Shown: positions 1 to 7,812 of the stretch, piece after piece
How the letters are laid out: each line of letters starts with the position of its first letter
Position numbering within the stretch: the stretch's first letter is position 1
From: Bacillota bacterium
GTDB lineage: Bacteria; Bacillota; Clostridia; Acetivibrionales; DTU013
NCBI GenBank assembly: GCA_029778665.1
Contig: JAKOPX010000468.1
Location: 1-33,284 of the forward strand
DNA: 33,284 bases
Reading direction: 5' to 3'
Program-made: the position numbers and the translations under genes
Notes under the pieces: model-generated
What the model was told of the DNA's origin: nothing
Database searches by the model: none
Seen by the model: the letters and a program-made list of their open reading frames with translations, nothing else

Positions 1-1
1 A

Positions 2-469
2 GGAAACCAGTCCGGAACGGGCTCGTTCCAGGTAGAGTTAGATTTTTCGAAGCTGACTTCCTTTGCAGCGGACAACTCGGTCAAGCCTCAAAGCGTGGAC
101 GGATACACATCAGGCAGCCTTGTTTCGTTCAGTATCGGTTCCGACGGTGTTATCACCGGTATATATGACAACGGGCAGCAGCAGGCGCTGGGGCTCATAG
201 CAATTTCTAACTTCGAGAACCCGGCGGGTCTGCAGAAGGTCGGAGACAACATGTATATCCCGACGACAAACTCCGGCGATTACAAAGCCGTAAAACCAGG
301 TTCCGGCGGTACCGGCACGCTCAACCCGGGAACCCTTGAGATGTCCAATGTGGACCTGTCAAAAGAGTTCACGGAAATGATCATCACGCAGAGAGGGTTC
401 CAGGCCAACAGCCGTATCATAACCACATCGGATGAGATGCTGCAGGAACTGGTGAGCCTGAAGAGATAA
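2..469 (+). CDS. flgE: Flagellar hook protein FlgE, 3' end (partial)
   Basis: This is the C-terminal part of the hook protein, which polymerises into the curved joint between rod and filament outside the cell. The reading frame is open from the window edge to the TAA at 467-469, so the start lies upstream. The visible part carries the FlgE features: the stretch SVDGYTSGSL, the segment reading YDNGQQQALGLIAISNFENP, and the C-terminal D0 helix (SNVDLSKEFTEMIITQRGFQ, then ANSRIITTSDEMLQELVSLKR) that packs in the hook core. FlgG-type rod proteins share the C-terminal helix, but the gene next to flbD in Firmicutes is normally flgE. A gap of about 270 bases follows before flbD. Confidence 0.9.
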   Translation, partial: GNQSGTGSFQVELDFSKLTSFAADNSVKPQSVDGYTSGSLVSFSIGSDGVITGIYDNGQQQALGLIAISNFENPAGLQKVGDNMYIPTTNSGDYKAVKPGSGGTGTLNPGTLEMSNVDLSKEFTEMIITQRGFQANSRIITTSDEMLQELVSLKR

Positions 470-554
470 TGATGACGGTGATGCTGACGGCTGAACGGGC
501 CGTCTGACAGAAAGCAAGACGACGGACAGAAAGAGCCGGAAAAGGGCATTACAG

Positions 555-634
555 GGCGCTCCTTCCGGTCCGGTACGAGGCAGTATATCGAAGCCTGGCT
601 CATGATATGAAGACCTGAAGACCGGAAGGAGCCC
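555..634 (+). repeat. Imperfect inverted repeat in the flgE-flbD gap
   Basis: The left arm (555-571, GGGCGCTCCTTCCGGTC) pairs with the right arm (620-634, GACCGGAAGGAGCCC) over 15 pairs with a two-base bulge, enclosing about 48 bases. No T-tract follows, so it does not look like a rho-independent terminator. The 270-base gap also has a small hairpin at 486-504 and a perfect 14-base palindrome (TTTTTCATGAAAAA, 672-685). I see no convincing promoter or small gene in it. The structure may stabilise or process the mRNA between the abundantly expressed hook gene and the genes downstream; that is inference. Confidence 0.5.
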
Positions 635-739
635 ATCCTAAAAATGTGAGGAAAGGATAAAACTCGATGAATTTTTCATGAAAAAGCGCGGGATTTGCTG
701 TTTTATGAAAAACTATTGAGTTTTTGGGGTAAAAATATT

Positions 740-952
740 ATGATTAAACTGACCAGACTTAACGGCTCGGTTTATGTCCTTAACAGCAGTTTGATAGAGA
801 CTGTGGAATCCACGCCTGATACGGTCATTACCACAGTCGATGGAAAGAAATACGTATGCAGGGAATCTGTCGATGAAGTCATCAGGAAGGTCATAGAGTT
901 CAAGGGAAGTATCAGGTTCTTTGCAGATACACAAAAGACAGAGGGGGCATAA
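740..952 (+). CDS. flbD: Flagellar protein FlbD
   Basis: This is a small soluble protein of 70 residues, the usual length for the FlbD family found in flagellar operons of Firmicutes and spirochaetes. Its molecular role is not settled. The start opens with the family's conserved MIKLTRLNGS, followed by the I..V...PDT.I....GKKYVC.E....V pattern. The frame is open further upstream to an ATG at 695, but the added residues have no family counterpart and the conserved N-terminus begins at 740. A GGGG stretch at 726-729 is the only, weak, Shine-Dalgarno candidate. The stop is three bases before the TTG of fliL, so the two are probably coupled. In several clostridia motA and motB lie between flbD and fliL; they are absent here. 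Confidence 0.88.
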   Translation: MIKLTRLNGSVYVLNSSLIETVESTPDTVITTVDGKKYVCRESVDEVIRKVIEFKGSIRFFADTQKTEGA

Positions 953-955
953 GGT

Positions 956-1480
956 TTGGAGTCCAAAAGCACATTCTTCATTCTCATCGTGATAGTAGCA
1001 GTCCTTGCTCTTTCGCTTGCCGCCCTGGCCGGGTATTTGCTGATCGTGCAGGGGAGCCCCGGAGACAGTGGAGACGGACGGCAGGATGGTTCCGAAGAAG
1101 ACACTGTTGTGGTGCCTAAAGAAGAAGAGCTTCTGAAAATCCCGCTTTACGACGGAGCGAAGTATTTTACCCTGAAAAAGGAAAAAGCGAACGACTCCTC
1201 CATAATCCAGGTCAATGTAACTCTTAAATGTTACAGGACTCTGAAAAGCAACAAGAAGGTTGTCGTTGAAGAGCTCATAAATGCTAAAAAGGAAGAGATA
1301 CAGGAGCTTGTCGTAAGGTTTTTCATGAGTCGGACCGTCAATGAGATCAGGGATGTTGATATGCTTGACAGTGCAAAACTTGAGCTTGCCGGTCAGATCA
1401 ACAGCCTGCTCAGCGAAGGTCTTGAAAAGCCTGAGGACGTCGTGTACAGAGTCATCTTTTCCGAATGGCTGTTCCAGTAG
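956..1480 (+). CDS. fliL: Flagellar basal body-associated protein FliL
   Basis: FliL is a single-pass membrane protein that sits around the stator units at the basal body and supports torque generation. The 174-residue product has one N-terminal membrane helix (about residues 6-30, FFILIVIVAVLALSLAALAG), a short acidic Gly/Asp/Ser-rich linker, and an extracytoplasmic FliL domain ending in the typical VIFSEWLFQ. The start is TTG at 956. The alternative would lose the membrane helix, and a strong GAGGGGG Shine-Dalgarno (941-947) lies 8 bases upstream. It is followed by fliM after 39 bases. Confidence 0.92.
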   Translation: MESKSTFFILIVIVAVLALSLAALAGYLLIVQGSPGDSGDGRQDGSEEDTVVVPKEEELLKIPLYDGAKYFTLKKEKANDSSIIQVNVTLKCYRTLKSNKKVVVEELINAKKEEIQELVVRFFMSRTVNEIRDVDMLDSAKLELAGQINSLLSEGLEKPEDVVYRVIFSEWLFQ

Positions 1481-1519
1481 TCCGTCCGGCTACCCGGATC
1501 TGAGACGGGAGGTGGTATT

Positions 1520-2506
1520 ATGGGGGACATTCTTTCACAGAATGAGATAGATGATCTTTTGAAAAAGTTAAGCTCGGGTGAGATCAGCGCACACGAGATA
1601 CAGACCACCACGCAGAAAAAAAAGGTAAAGGTCCATGATTTCCGAAGGGCCAGCAAATTTGCAAAGGACCACATCAAGACCCTCAACATAATATATGACA
1701 ACTATGCGAGGCTGGTCACGAACTTCCTGACGGGCTACCTGAGGACGCTGGTACAGGTCGATGTCGTATCTGTGGAAGCGCTTCCTTACAGCGATTTCAG
1801 CAATTCGGTCGCAAATCCCGTCATAATCGCCGTAGTGGATTTTGCTCCGCTGACTGGTTCCATAATATTCGAGATAGAGCCTCATATCGCTTTTGCGTTG
1901 GTGGACAGGATACTCGGCGGCAGGGGGGCTTCGCTGGAAAGGATCAGGGAGTTTACCGAGATAGAACTGGCTATAATCGAAAGAATCATGATACAGATGC
2001 TGAACCTGATGCGTGAGCCGTGGGAAAACGTACTGTCGATAAGGCCAAGGCTGGACAAGATAGAAACCAATGCGCAGTTCGCCCAGATAGTCGCGCAGAA
2101 TGAAACGGTGGCCCTCATAACGCTGAGTGCTCGCGTCGGCGAAGTAGACGGAATGATGAACATATGCATTCCTCATATGGTAGTTGAACCGATAGTTTCA
2201 AAGCTCAGTACCAGGTTCTGGTTTTCCACCATCGAAAAGGAAGCCACGCCTGAGATGAAGAGGGACATCGAAAGGGGAGTGCAGAGCACTTATGTTCCTG
2301 TAAAGGCGGTACTGGGCAGGACGACGGTAACTGTAAGGGATGTTCTTGAACTGCAGCCCGGAGACGTGCTTGCGCTGGACACCGGCGTCAACGACGAGCT
2401 TGAAGTGCGTGTAGGCGATCTGCTGAAGTTCTATGGAATTCCGGGCGTAAGGAAGAACAGGACGGCAGTCAGGATTACGCGGGTAGTGAAGAAGGAGGAA
2501 GAGTGA
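1520..2506 (+). CDS. fliM: Flagellar motor switch protein FliM
   Basis: FliM is the middle component of the cytoplasmic C-ring and the docking point for CheY-P, which changes the direction of rotation. The protein has 328 residues, the normal length. The N-terminal CheY-binding peptide is plain (LSQNEIDDLL, residues 5-14). The central CheC-like domain carries the GGRG motif (in ILGGRGASL), and the C-terminal SpoA/FliN-like domain follows (LQPGDVLALD onward). The ATG at 1520 is preceded by GGGAGGTGG. The stop shares a base with the ATG of fliY (TGATG), as expected for tightly coupled switch proteins. Confidence 0.96.
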   Translation: MGDILSQNEIDDLLKKLSSGEISAHEIQTTTQKKKVKVHDFRRASKFAKDHIKTLNIIYDNYARLVTNFLTGYLRTLVQVDVVSVEALPYSDFSNSVANPVIIAVVDFAPLTGSIIFEIEPHIAFALVDRILGGRGASLERIREFTEIELAIIERIMIQMLNLMREPWENVLSIRPRLDKIETNAQFAQIVAQNETVALITLSARVGEVDGMMNICIPHMVVEPIVSKLSTRFWFSTIEKEATPEMKRDIERGVQSTYVPVKAVLGRTTVTVRDVLELQPGDVLALDTGVNDELEVRVGDLLKFYGIPGVRKNRTAVRITRVVKKEEE

Positions 2507-3690
2507 TGGGTGACATGTTATCTCAGGCTGAAATAGATGCGTTGCTGAGGGGAGCAGTTCCGACAGACACTGACGGAGAGTCCCTTGACCCCCAGGAAGT
2601 GGATGCCCTCGGAGAGATAGGCAATATAAGCATGGGTACTTCGGCCACGACATTGTTTGCGTTGTTGGGGCAAAAGGTGACTATAACGACCCCCAGGGTA
2701 TCGGTATGCACATGGAAGGAAATATCGAACCAGTATTCCCAGGTACATGTGGGGGTGAAAGTCGAGTATACCTACGGACTGATCGGTACGAACCTGCTTA
2801 TTTTGAAGGAACATGACGTAAAGGTCATAACCGACCTGATGATGGGAGGCGACGGATCGAACACGGAAGGCAGCCTTACGGAACTCCACCTGAGCGCCAT
2901 CAGTGAGGCTATGAACCAGATGGTGGGATCGGCTTCGACTTCGATGTCTTCGATGTTCGACAAGAGGATAGAAATCTCACCTCCGAAAGCGTTCATCTTC
3001 AGTGCAGGCAATATGGATGAAGCCGCCCTCATGGACGACAATGAAAAGGTTGTAAAAGTCGCTTTCAAAATGATCATTGGCGACCTTGTGGACAGCGAGA
3101 TAATGCAGATAATACCGATCACTTTCGCGAAAGAGATGGTCGGAGCGCTGTTGAACATGGAGACCGACAGCGGTACATTCAAGCTGCCTGACCAGATTTC
3201 AGATGATACTTCGAACATGAGCACACAGGCTGCTACGGGGTCTTCCGTATCCGGTTTCCAGGGCCAGCCGCAGCAGGCACAGCCGTCGTACAGCCAGCCT
3301 CAGCCGTCTCAGCAGGTGTTTTACAACACTTCGCAGTATGATTACGGATACGCGGAACGTGAAACGAGGCAGCACAGGGAGCCTGTCAACGTGCAGCCTG
3401 CACAGTTCCAGAGTTTTGAGGAAGACAGGATAGTACTTGACAAAAACAATATCAGCCTCATAATGGATGTGCCGCTGCAGATCACTGTCGAACTGGGGAG
3501 GACCCAGAAACTTATCAAGGACATACTCGAATTCAGCCCGGGATCCATAATAGAACTTGACAAACTGGCCGGCGAGCCGGTAGATATCCTTGTAAACGGG
3601 AAACAGATAGCCAAGGGTGAAGTGGTGGTAATCGACGAAAGTTTCGGCGTAAGGATAACTGATATAGCAGACCCCAGCAAGCGTCTGTGA
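2506..3690 (+). CDS. fliY: Flagellar motor switch phosphatase FliY
   Basis: FliY combines a FliN-type C-ring domain with a CheC-type CheY-P phosphatase. The order is: an N-terminal FliM-like CheY-P tether (MLSQAEIDALL); a CheC-like domain with two phosphatase half-sites, one around EIGN at residues 37-40 and one in AISEAMNQMVG; a Gln/Pro/Ser-rich flexible linker (about residues 235-300); and a C-terminal SpoA/FliN domain (about 310-394). Length is 394 residues, near other FliY proteins. A GTG three bases upstream is also in frame, but the ATG at 2506 sits 7 bases after AAGGAGG, which is better spaced. FliY replaces FliN in many Firmicutes. Confidence 0.94.
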   Translation: MGDMLSQAEIDALLRGAVPTDTDGESLDPQEVDALGEIGNISMGTSATTLFALLGQKVTITTPRVSVCTWKEISNQYSQVHVGVKVEYTYGLIGTNLLILKEHDVKVITDLMMGGDGSNTEGSLTELHLSAISEAMNQMVGSASTSMSSMFDKRIEISPPKAFIFSAGNMDEAALMDDNEKVVKVAFKMIIGDLVDSEIMQIIPITFAKEMVGALLNMETDSGTFKLPDQISDDTSNMSTQAATGSSVSGFQGQPQQAQPSYSQPQPSQQVFYNTSQYDYGYAERETRQHREPVNVQPAQFQSFEEDRIVLDKNNISLIMDVPLQITVELGRTQKLIKDILEFSPGSIIELDKLAGEPVDILVNGKQIAKGEVVVIDESFGVRITDIADPSKRL

Positions 3691-3702
3691 GAAAATTATT
3701 GC

Positions 3703-3731
3703 TTGATTATGTATCTGTGAAATGTTAACAT
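3703..3731 (+). promoter_or_regulatory. Possible sigma-A promoter before cheY
   Basis: TTGATT (3703-3708) and TAACAT (3726-3731) are separated by 17 bases in the 107-base A+T-rich gap between fliY and cheY. Each hexamer matches four of six consensus bases. It could give cheY and the export-gate genes a separate start, or be chance. Confidence 0.3.
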
Positions 3732-3797
3732 AAATATACATGAAAAAACAGTCAAATAACCTAATATTCGACTCACTACACATAAGGAGAGAGAAGT

Positions 3798-4160
3798 ATG
3801 GGAAAGACCGTCTTGATTGTTGATGATGCAGCATTTATGAGGATGATGATCAGAGACATATTGACCAAGAACGGGTACGAGGTAATAGGAGAGGCAGAGA
3901 ACGGGGGTCGTGCAATCGAGAAATACAGGGAACTGATGCCTGATCTGGTTATCATGGATATTACGATGCCCGAGGTCAACGGTATCGAGGCAGTCAGAGA
4001 GATACGCAAGATCAATCCTGAATCCCAGGTAATTATGTGTTCGGCCATGGGACAGCAGGCCATGGTCATAGAGTCGATACAGGCAGGAGCTAGAGATTTC
4101 ATCGTCAAGCCGTTCCAGGCAGAGAGGGTTATAGAAGCTGTAAAGAAGGTACTTGGCTGA
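3798..4160 (+). CDS. cheY: Chemotaxis response regulator CheY
   Basis: This is a stand-alone receiver domain of 120 residues. CheA phosphorylates it and it carries the signal to FliM/FliY at the motor. All receiver residues are present: the acidic pair D9-D10, the phosphoacceptor D54 in VIMDITMP, the switch serine S82 in IMCSAMG and the lysine K104 in FIVKPF. The start is clear, with AAGGAGAG about 7 bases upstream of the ATG. A position between fliY and fliO is the usual place for cheY in Bacillus and clostridia, which supports the motor CheY role rather than an unrelated regulator. Confidence 0.95.
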   Translation: MGKTVLIVDDAAFMRMMIRDILTKNGYEVIGEAENGGRAIEKYRELMPDLVIMDITMPEVNGIEAVREIRKINPESQVIMCSAMGQQAMVIESIQAGARDFIVKPFQAERVIEAVKKVLG

Positions 4161-4232
4161 AATGCCTGCGATTGATACCGGAAGAGGCCGGGCAGGCAGT
4201 GGATCAGGACGCTTGCAGGCCGGGGGTTTGCA

Positions 4233-4757
4233 ATGGAATTCATTGATATACTTAAGATAATATTATTCCTGATTGGTTTCAGTGCGCTGCTGTTCCTTGC
4301 ATATGTCACTGCCAGGTATGTCGGACAGAAACAGATCAGATCGATGCAGGGCAGGAACATAAGCATAGTCGAAACTGTGATGCTTGGCCCGGACAAGAGA
4401 CTGCATCTCGTCAGGGCAGGAAAGAATTACGTGCTGATCGCCACCACTTCCAAAACTGTAGAATTCCTTACTACGGTGGAGATCGACGAGGAAGCAGAAA
4501 CCGGAACCGCTGATGCAGAAAACAGCACGCGTTTTGATTTCAGATCATTGTTTGAGAAATACAGCGGGATATATAGATCAAAAATCACAAGCAGGGAAGA
4601 AAAACAGGAACGTTCTGAGGAAGGACAGGAAGGACCCGCTTTCAGAAAGAATCTTGAGAAGCTCAGGATCATACTGGTCAAAAGCCGGGATGGCGGTGCC
4701 GGCAATGATATAAACGGGGTTGACGATACTAATGATAAAGATGAGACGAGGTCTTAA
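4233..4757 (+). CDS. fliO: Flagellar biosynthesis protein FliO (FliZ-type)
   Basis: FliO is a bitopic membrane protein that helps assemble the FliP ring of the flagellar type III export gate. The 174-residue product has one N-terminal membrane helix (about residues 5-27, ILKIILFLIGFSALLFLAYV), then a small cytoplasmic beta domain with the family pattern R.I.IVETVMLGPDKRLHLVRAGKNYVLI, and a charged, poorly conserved tail. A GGGGG stretch (4222-4226) is 6 bases before the ATG. The 3' end overlaps the start of fliP. Confidence 0.87.
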   Translation: MEFIDILKIILFLIGFSALLFLAYVTARYVGQKQIRSMQGRNISIVETVMLGPDKRLHLVRAGKNYVLIATTSKTVEFLTTVEIDEEAETGTADAENSTRFDFRSLFEKYSGIYRSKITSREEKQERSEEGQEGPAFRKNLEKLRIILVKSRDGGAGNDINGVDDTNDKDETRS

Positions 4758-5505
4758 ACTCGCAACAGCATTGACAATAATGACACTTTTCAGTTCAGAC
4801 GCTTATGCTGAAACCACGTTTCCCTTCAAATTCGGTTTCAGTGTGGAACCGGCAACCACTCCGCAAGAGGTTTCGTCAAGTATCCAGCTGCTGCTCATCC
4901 TGACGGTTCTGTCCCTGGCGCCCGCCATCATCATAATGATGACTTCTTTCACAAGGATAATAATAGTGCTTTCGTTCCTGAGAAATGCGCTCGGGACGCA
5001 GCAAATGCCGCCCAACCAGGTCCTGATCGGGCTTGCTTTGTTTTTGTCGCTTTTTATAATGACTCCTGTCATAAATGACATAAACACCCAGGCATATGAA
5101 CCCTTCAACAGAGGCGAGATAACACAGGAGCAAGCAATGGAAAATACGACCAATGCACTGAAAGGGTTCATGCTTAAGCAGTTTCGTGACGATGAAAAGG
5201 AACTGGCATTTTTTGTATCCCTGGCAGAAATAGAAACGCCGGTGAGGAATCCGATGGATCTGCCCATGACCGTCGTAATCCCTGCCTTTATCATAAATGA
5301 GCTGACCATAGCATTCCAGATAGGTTTCATGATATACATACCTTTTCTTATCATCGATATGGTGGTTTCGAGTACGCTTATGTCGATGGGCATGATGATG
5401 CTCCCGCCTATCATGATTTCGCTGCCGTTCAAAATACTGCTGTTTATCCTTGTGGACGGATGGAACCTGATCACGAAGACGCTGGTTTCATCGTTCATAA
5501 CATAG
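4732..5505 (+). CDS. fliP: Flagellar export gate protein FliP
   Basis: FliP forms the core pentamer of the export gate together with FliQ and FliR. The protein shows a cleavable-looking signal peptide (MRRGLKLATALTIMTLF, then SSDAYA), then the conserved LAPAIIIMMTSFTRIIIVLSF segment, the motif RNALGTQQMPPNQVL, and C-terminal helices with the PFKILLFILVDGWNL signature. Length is about 257 residues. The start is uncertain: TTG 4720, ATG 4732 and ATG 4741 are all in frame and none has a well-spaced Shine-Dalgarno. I chose 4732 because GGGG (4716-4719) lies upstream and it keeps the signal peptide. All three overlap fliO, suggesting coupled translation. Confidence 0.94.
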   Translation: MIKMRRGLKLATALTIMTLFSSDAYAETTFPFKFGFSVEPATTPQEVSSSIQLLLILTVLSLAPAIIIMMTSFTRIIIVLSFLRNALGTQQMPPNQVLIGLALFLSLFIMTPVINDINTQAYEPFNRGEITQEQAMENTTNALKGFMLKQFRDDEKELAFFVSLAEIETPVRNPMDLPMTVVIPAFIINELTIAFQIGFMIYIPFLIIDMVVSSTLMSMGMMMLPPIMISLPFKILLFILVDGWNLITKTLVSSFIT

Positions 5506-5548
5506 GCGGGCCGATGAGGGATCACCAGTGACTTTCAGGAGGTGCAGG

Positions 5549-5818
5549 ATGGACCAGGAAACTGTTATCGCTATCGCTCAGAATGCATTGCTGACAGTTA
5601 TATATGTGTCGGCTCCGTTGCTTCTTGTAAGCCTTATTGTCGGACTGGCCGTGAGTATATTCCAGGCGACAACGCAGATACAGGAGGCGACTTTGTCATT
5701 CATACCGAAAATCCTGTCGGTCATACTGACCATTGCAGTGCTCGGGAACTGGATGCTGAACATGCTGACCGACTATACGACAAACCTCTATGAAAGCATA
5801 CTGCAGATTATCAGGTAG
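5549..5818 (+). CDS. fliQ: Flagellar export gate protein FliQ
   Basis: FliQ is a small two-helix membrane subunit of the flagellar type III gate. At 89 residues it has the exact family length. It shows helix 1 (LLTVIYVSAPLLLVSLIVGL), the conserved loop FQATTQIQEATLSFIPK, and helix 2 (ILSVILTIAVLGNWMLNML). The frame is open upstream to 5528, but the strong AGGAGGTG at 5537-5544 lies 4 bases before the ATG at 5549, and the family begins there. Confidence 0.95.
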   Translation: MDQETVIAIAQNALLTVIYVSAPLLLVSLIVGLAVSIFQATTQIQEATLSFIPKILSVILTIAVLGNWMLNMLTDYTTNLYESILQIIR

Positions 5819-5884
5819 CCGTCGCGGTTGCCGGTATACAGCGTGTTGGATTGAAACCGGTCATTTTACGAAGGGGGGATATGG

Positions 5885-6673
5885 TTGCAGCTGCCGGCAG
5901 GGTTGATCCTGAACGGTTTTAATGTGTTCTTGCTGGTTTTCATACGCATGACCGGCCTGTTTGTAGTTGCGCCGGTTTTTGGAAGAAGGAACGTCCCCAC
6001 TTATTTCAAGATCGGGTTTTCGTTTTTCATATCATTGATACTTATCAACACGACCGTTCTGCAGTCTGTCGAATATGCGGATACCCTGCCGGGATATGTG
6101 ATGCTTGTGATGAAAGAGTTCCTTGTAGGCCTGTCCATGGGCTTCGTGGCATATCTCTCATATACGGCGATATATATAGCCGGTGAACTCATCGATATGA
6201 AGATCGGATTCGGAGTGGTCAATGTCATAGACCCGATGAGCAATATCCAGGTGCCCATTACTTCGAACTTCTATTTCATAGCAAGCATGCTGATCTTCCT
6301 TGCCATGGGCGGCCACCATATGCTGATAAAAGCGCTGTTCGACAGTTTTTCGTCGCTGCCGCCCGGAAGCGCCGCTTTTTCTGAAGGTGCGAACGATATC
6401 ATAATGAATCTGTTCAGCACTGTCCTTGCGACCGGTTTCAAGCTGGCTGCGCCGATAGTAGCGGCTGTACTGATAGCTGATGTGGCTCTTGGCACCATAT
6501 CCAGGATGGTGCCGCAGATGAATGTGTTCGTGATAGGCATGCCCCTGAAAATATTCGTGGGCCTTATAATAGTGGTCATTACGATACCTATGTTCGTGGA
6601 GATAATGAAATCTGTCTTTGAACTTATGGGCAACAGTGTAAGTAACTATCTGAAGGAGTTAAATCCGGGATGA
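5885..6673 (+). CDS. fliR: Flagellar export gate protein FliR
   Basis: FliR is a multi-pass membrane subunit that caps the FliP5-FliQ4 gate helix. The 262-residue product has the family's N-terminal FLLVFIRMTGLFVVAPVFG with the following R.VP...KIG, a central segment with GVVNVIDPMSN, and a C-terminal FELM region. The start is TTG at 5885: GGGGGG (5873-5878) is spaced 6 bases away, and the nearby ATG at 5881 is in another frame. The stop overlaps the flhB start by four bases (ATGA). Confidence 0.94.
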   Translation: MQLPAGLILNGFNVFLLVFIRMTGLFVVAPVFGRRNVPTYFKIGFSFFISLILINTTVLQSVEYADTLPGYVMLVMKEFLVGLSMGFVAYLSYTAIYIAGELIDMKIGFGVVNVIDPMSNIQVPITSNFYFIASMLIFLAMGGHHMLIKALFDSFSSLPPGSAAFSEGANDIIMNLFSTVLATGFKLAAPIVAAVLIADVALGTISRMVPQMNVFVIGMPLKIFVGLIIVVITIPMFVEIMKSVFELMGNSVSNYLKELNPG

Positions 6674-7779
6674 TCTATGATATAGACCTCCAGTTGTTCG
6701 CCCAGGGACCCGGAGGCGAAGACAAAACCGAAAAGGCGACCCCTAAGAAAAGGCGCGAGGCGAGGAAGAAAGGGCAGGTATTCCAGAGCAGGGAAATAAC
6801 CACGGCCATGGTCCTGCTTTTCACTTTCATATCGCTGAGAATCTTCGGGGCGAACATATACGATAAACTGAAAATGTTTTTCGTGAAAGCGTTCACGGAA
6901 TACCCGCTGTCCAGTGACCTCTACATGCCGGATATACTCGTGAGGATATTCATTGACGGCGTACTGGTGTTTTTCAGGACTGCCGGTCCTGTACTGGCTA
7001 TAAGCCTCATTACGGGGCTCATTGTCAGTTATGCGCAGGTCGGATTCCTGTTCACGACGGAGACACTAAAACCGGATTTGAGCAGGATCAACCCGTTGAA
7101 TGGCATGAAGAGGCTCTTTTCGCTCCGTTCGTTGATCGAGCTTGTAAAGGCGATACTGAAGGTGGCTGTTGTTGCCTGGATCGCTTACTCGTATCTGAAC
7201 GGGAAGGCACAGACAATAGTATCGCTCATGGATATGGATATTTTGGGCATAGCCGCGTTCATCGGGGTCACTTCCGTGGATCTTGCCATCAGGATATGCC
7301 TGGCTCTGCTTGTATTGGGAGCGTTCGACTTTGCATACCAGTGGTGGGAGTTCGAGAAAAACATGAAGATGACCAAACAGGAGGTCAAGGAAGAATTGAA
7401 ACAGACCGAAGGCAATCCCGAAATAAGGGCAAGGATCAGGCAAAAGCAGCGCCAGCTTTCGATGCGCAGGATGATGCAGGAAGTGCCGAAGGCGGATGTG
7501 GTGATAACCAACCCGACCCATTTCGCATGCGCGCTGAAATACGATGAAAAAGTCGCTCCTGCCCCTGTGCTGCTGGCTAAAGGACAGGATTACATCGCAT
7601 TGCGGATAAGGGAGATAGCAAAGGAAAACAATGTCGAGATAGTTGAAAACAAGCCGCTGGCGAGGACTTTATATGAAACCGTGGAAATAGGGCAGGCAAT
7701 ACCGCCTGAACTGTACCAGGCCGTGGCTGAAGTGCTTGCATTCGTTTACAGCCTGAAGGGCAGGACAGCAGCAAGCTGA
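6670..7779 (+). CDS. flhB: Flagellar export switch protein FlhB
   Basis: FlhB controls the change of export substrate from rod/hook proteins to filament proteins. The 369-residue product begins with the typical GGEDKTEKATPKKRREARKKG basic segment, has four membrane helices, and carries the autocleavage motif NPTH (N281-H284) in the cytoplasmic domain, so self-cleavage should occur. The ATG overlaps the fliR stop. The sequence ends shortly after the folded domain with little C-terminal tail. Confidence 0.96.
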   Translation: MIYDIDLQLFAQGPGGEDKTEKATPKKRREARKKGQVFQSREITTAMVLLFTFISLRIFGANIYDKLKMFFVKAFTEYPLSSDLYMPDILVRIFIDGVLVFFRTAGPVLAISLITGLIVSYAQVGFLFTTETLKPDLSRINPLNGMKRLFSLRSLIELVKAILKVAVVAWIAYSYLNGKAQTIVSLMDMDILGIAAFIGVTSVDLAIRICLALLVLGAFDFAYQWWEFEKNMKMTKQEVKEELKQTEGNPEIRARIRQKQRQLSMRRMMQEVPKADVVITNPTHFACALKYDEKVAPAPVLLAKGQDYIALRIREIAKENNVEIVENKPLARTLYETVEIGQAIPPELYQAVAEVLAFVYSLKGRTAAS

Positions 7780-7812
7780 ATTATGGAGTAAGTAAGGAGG
7801 CTGCATCAGGAT

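Noticed and set aside
672-685. Palindrome TTTTTCATGAAAAA as an operator for flbD
   Set aside because: It is A+T-rich and short; no known regulator site was recognised and no promoter lies beside it.
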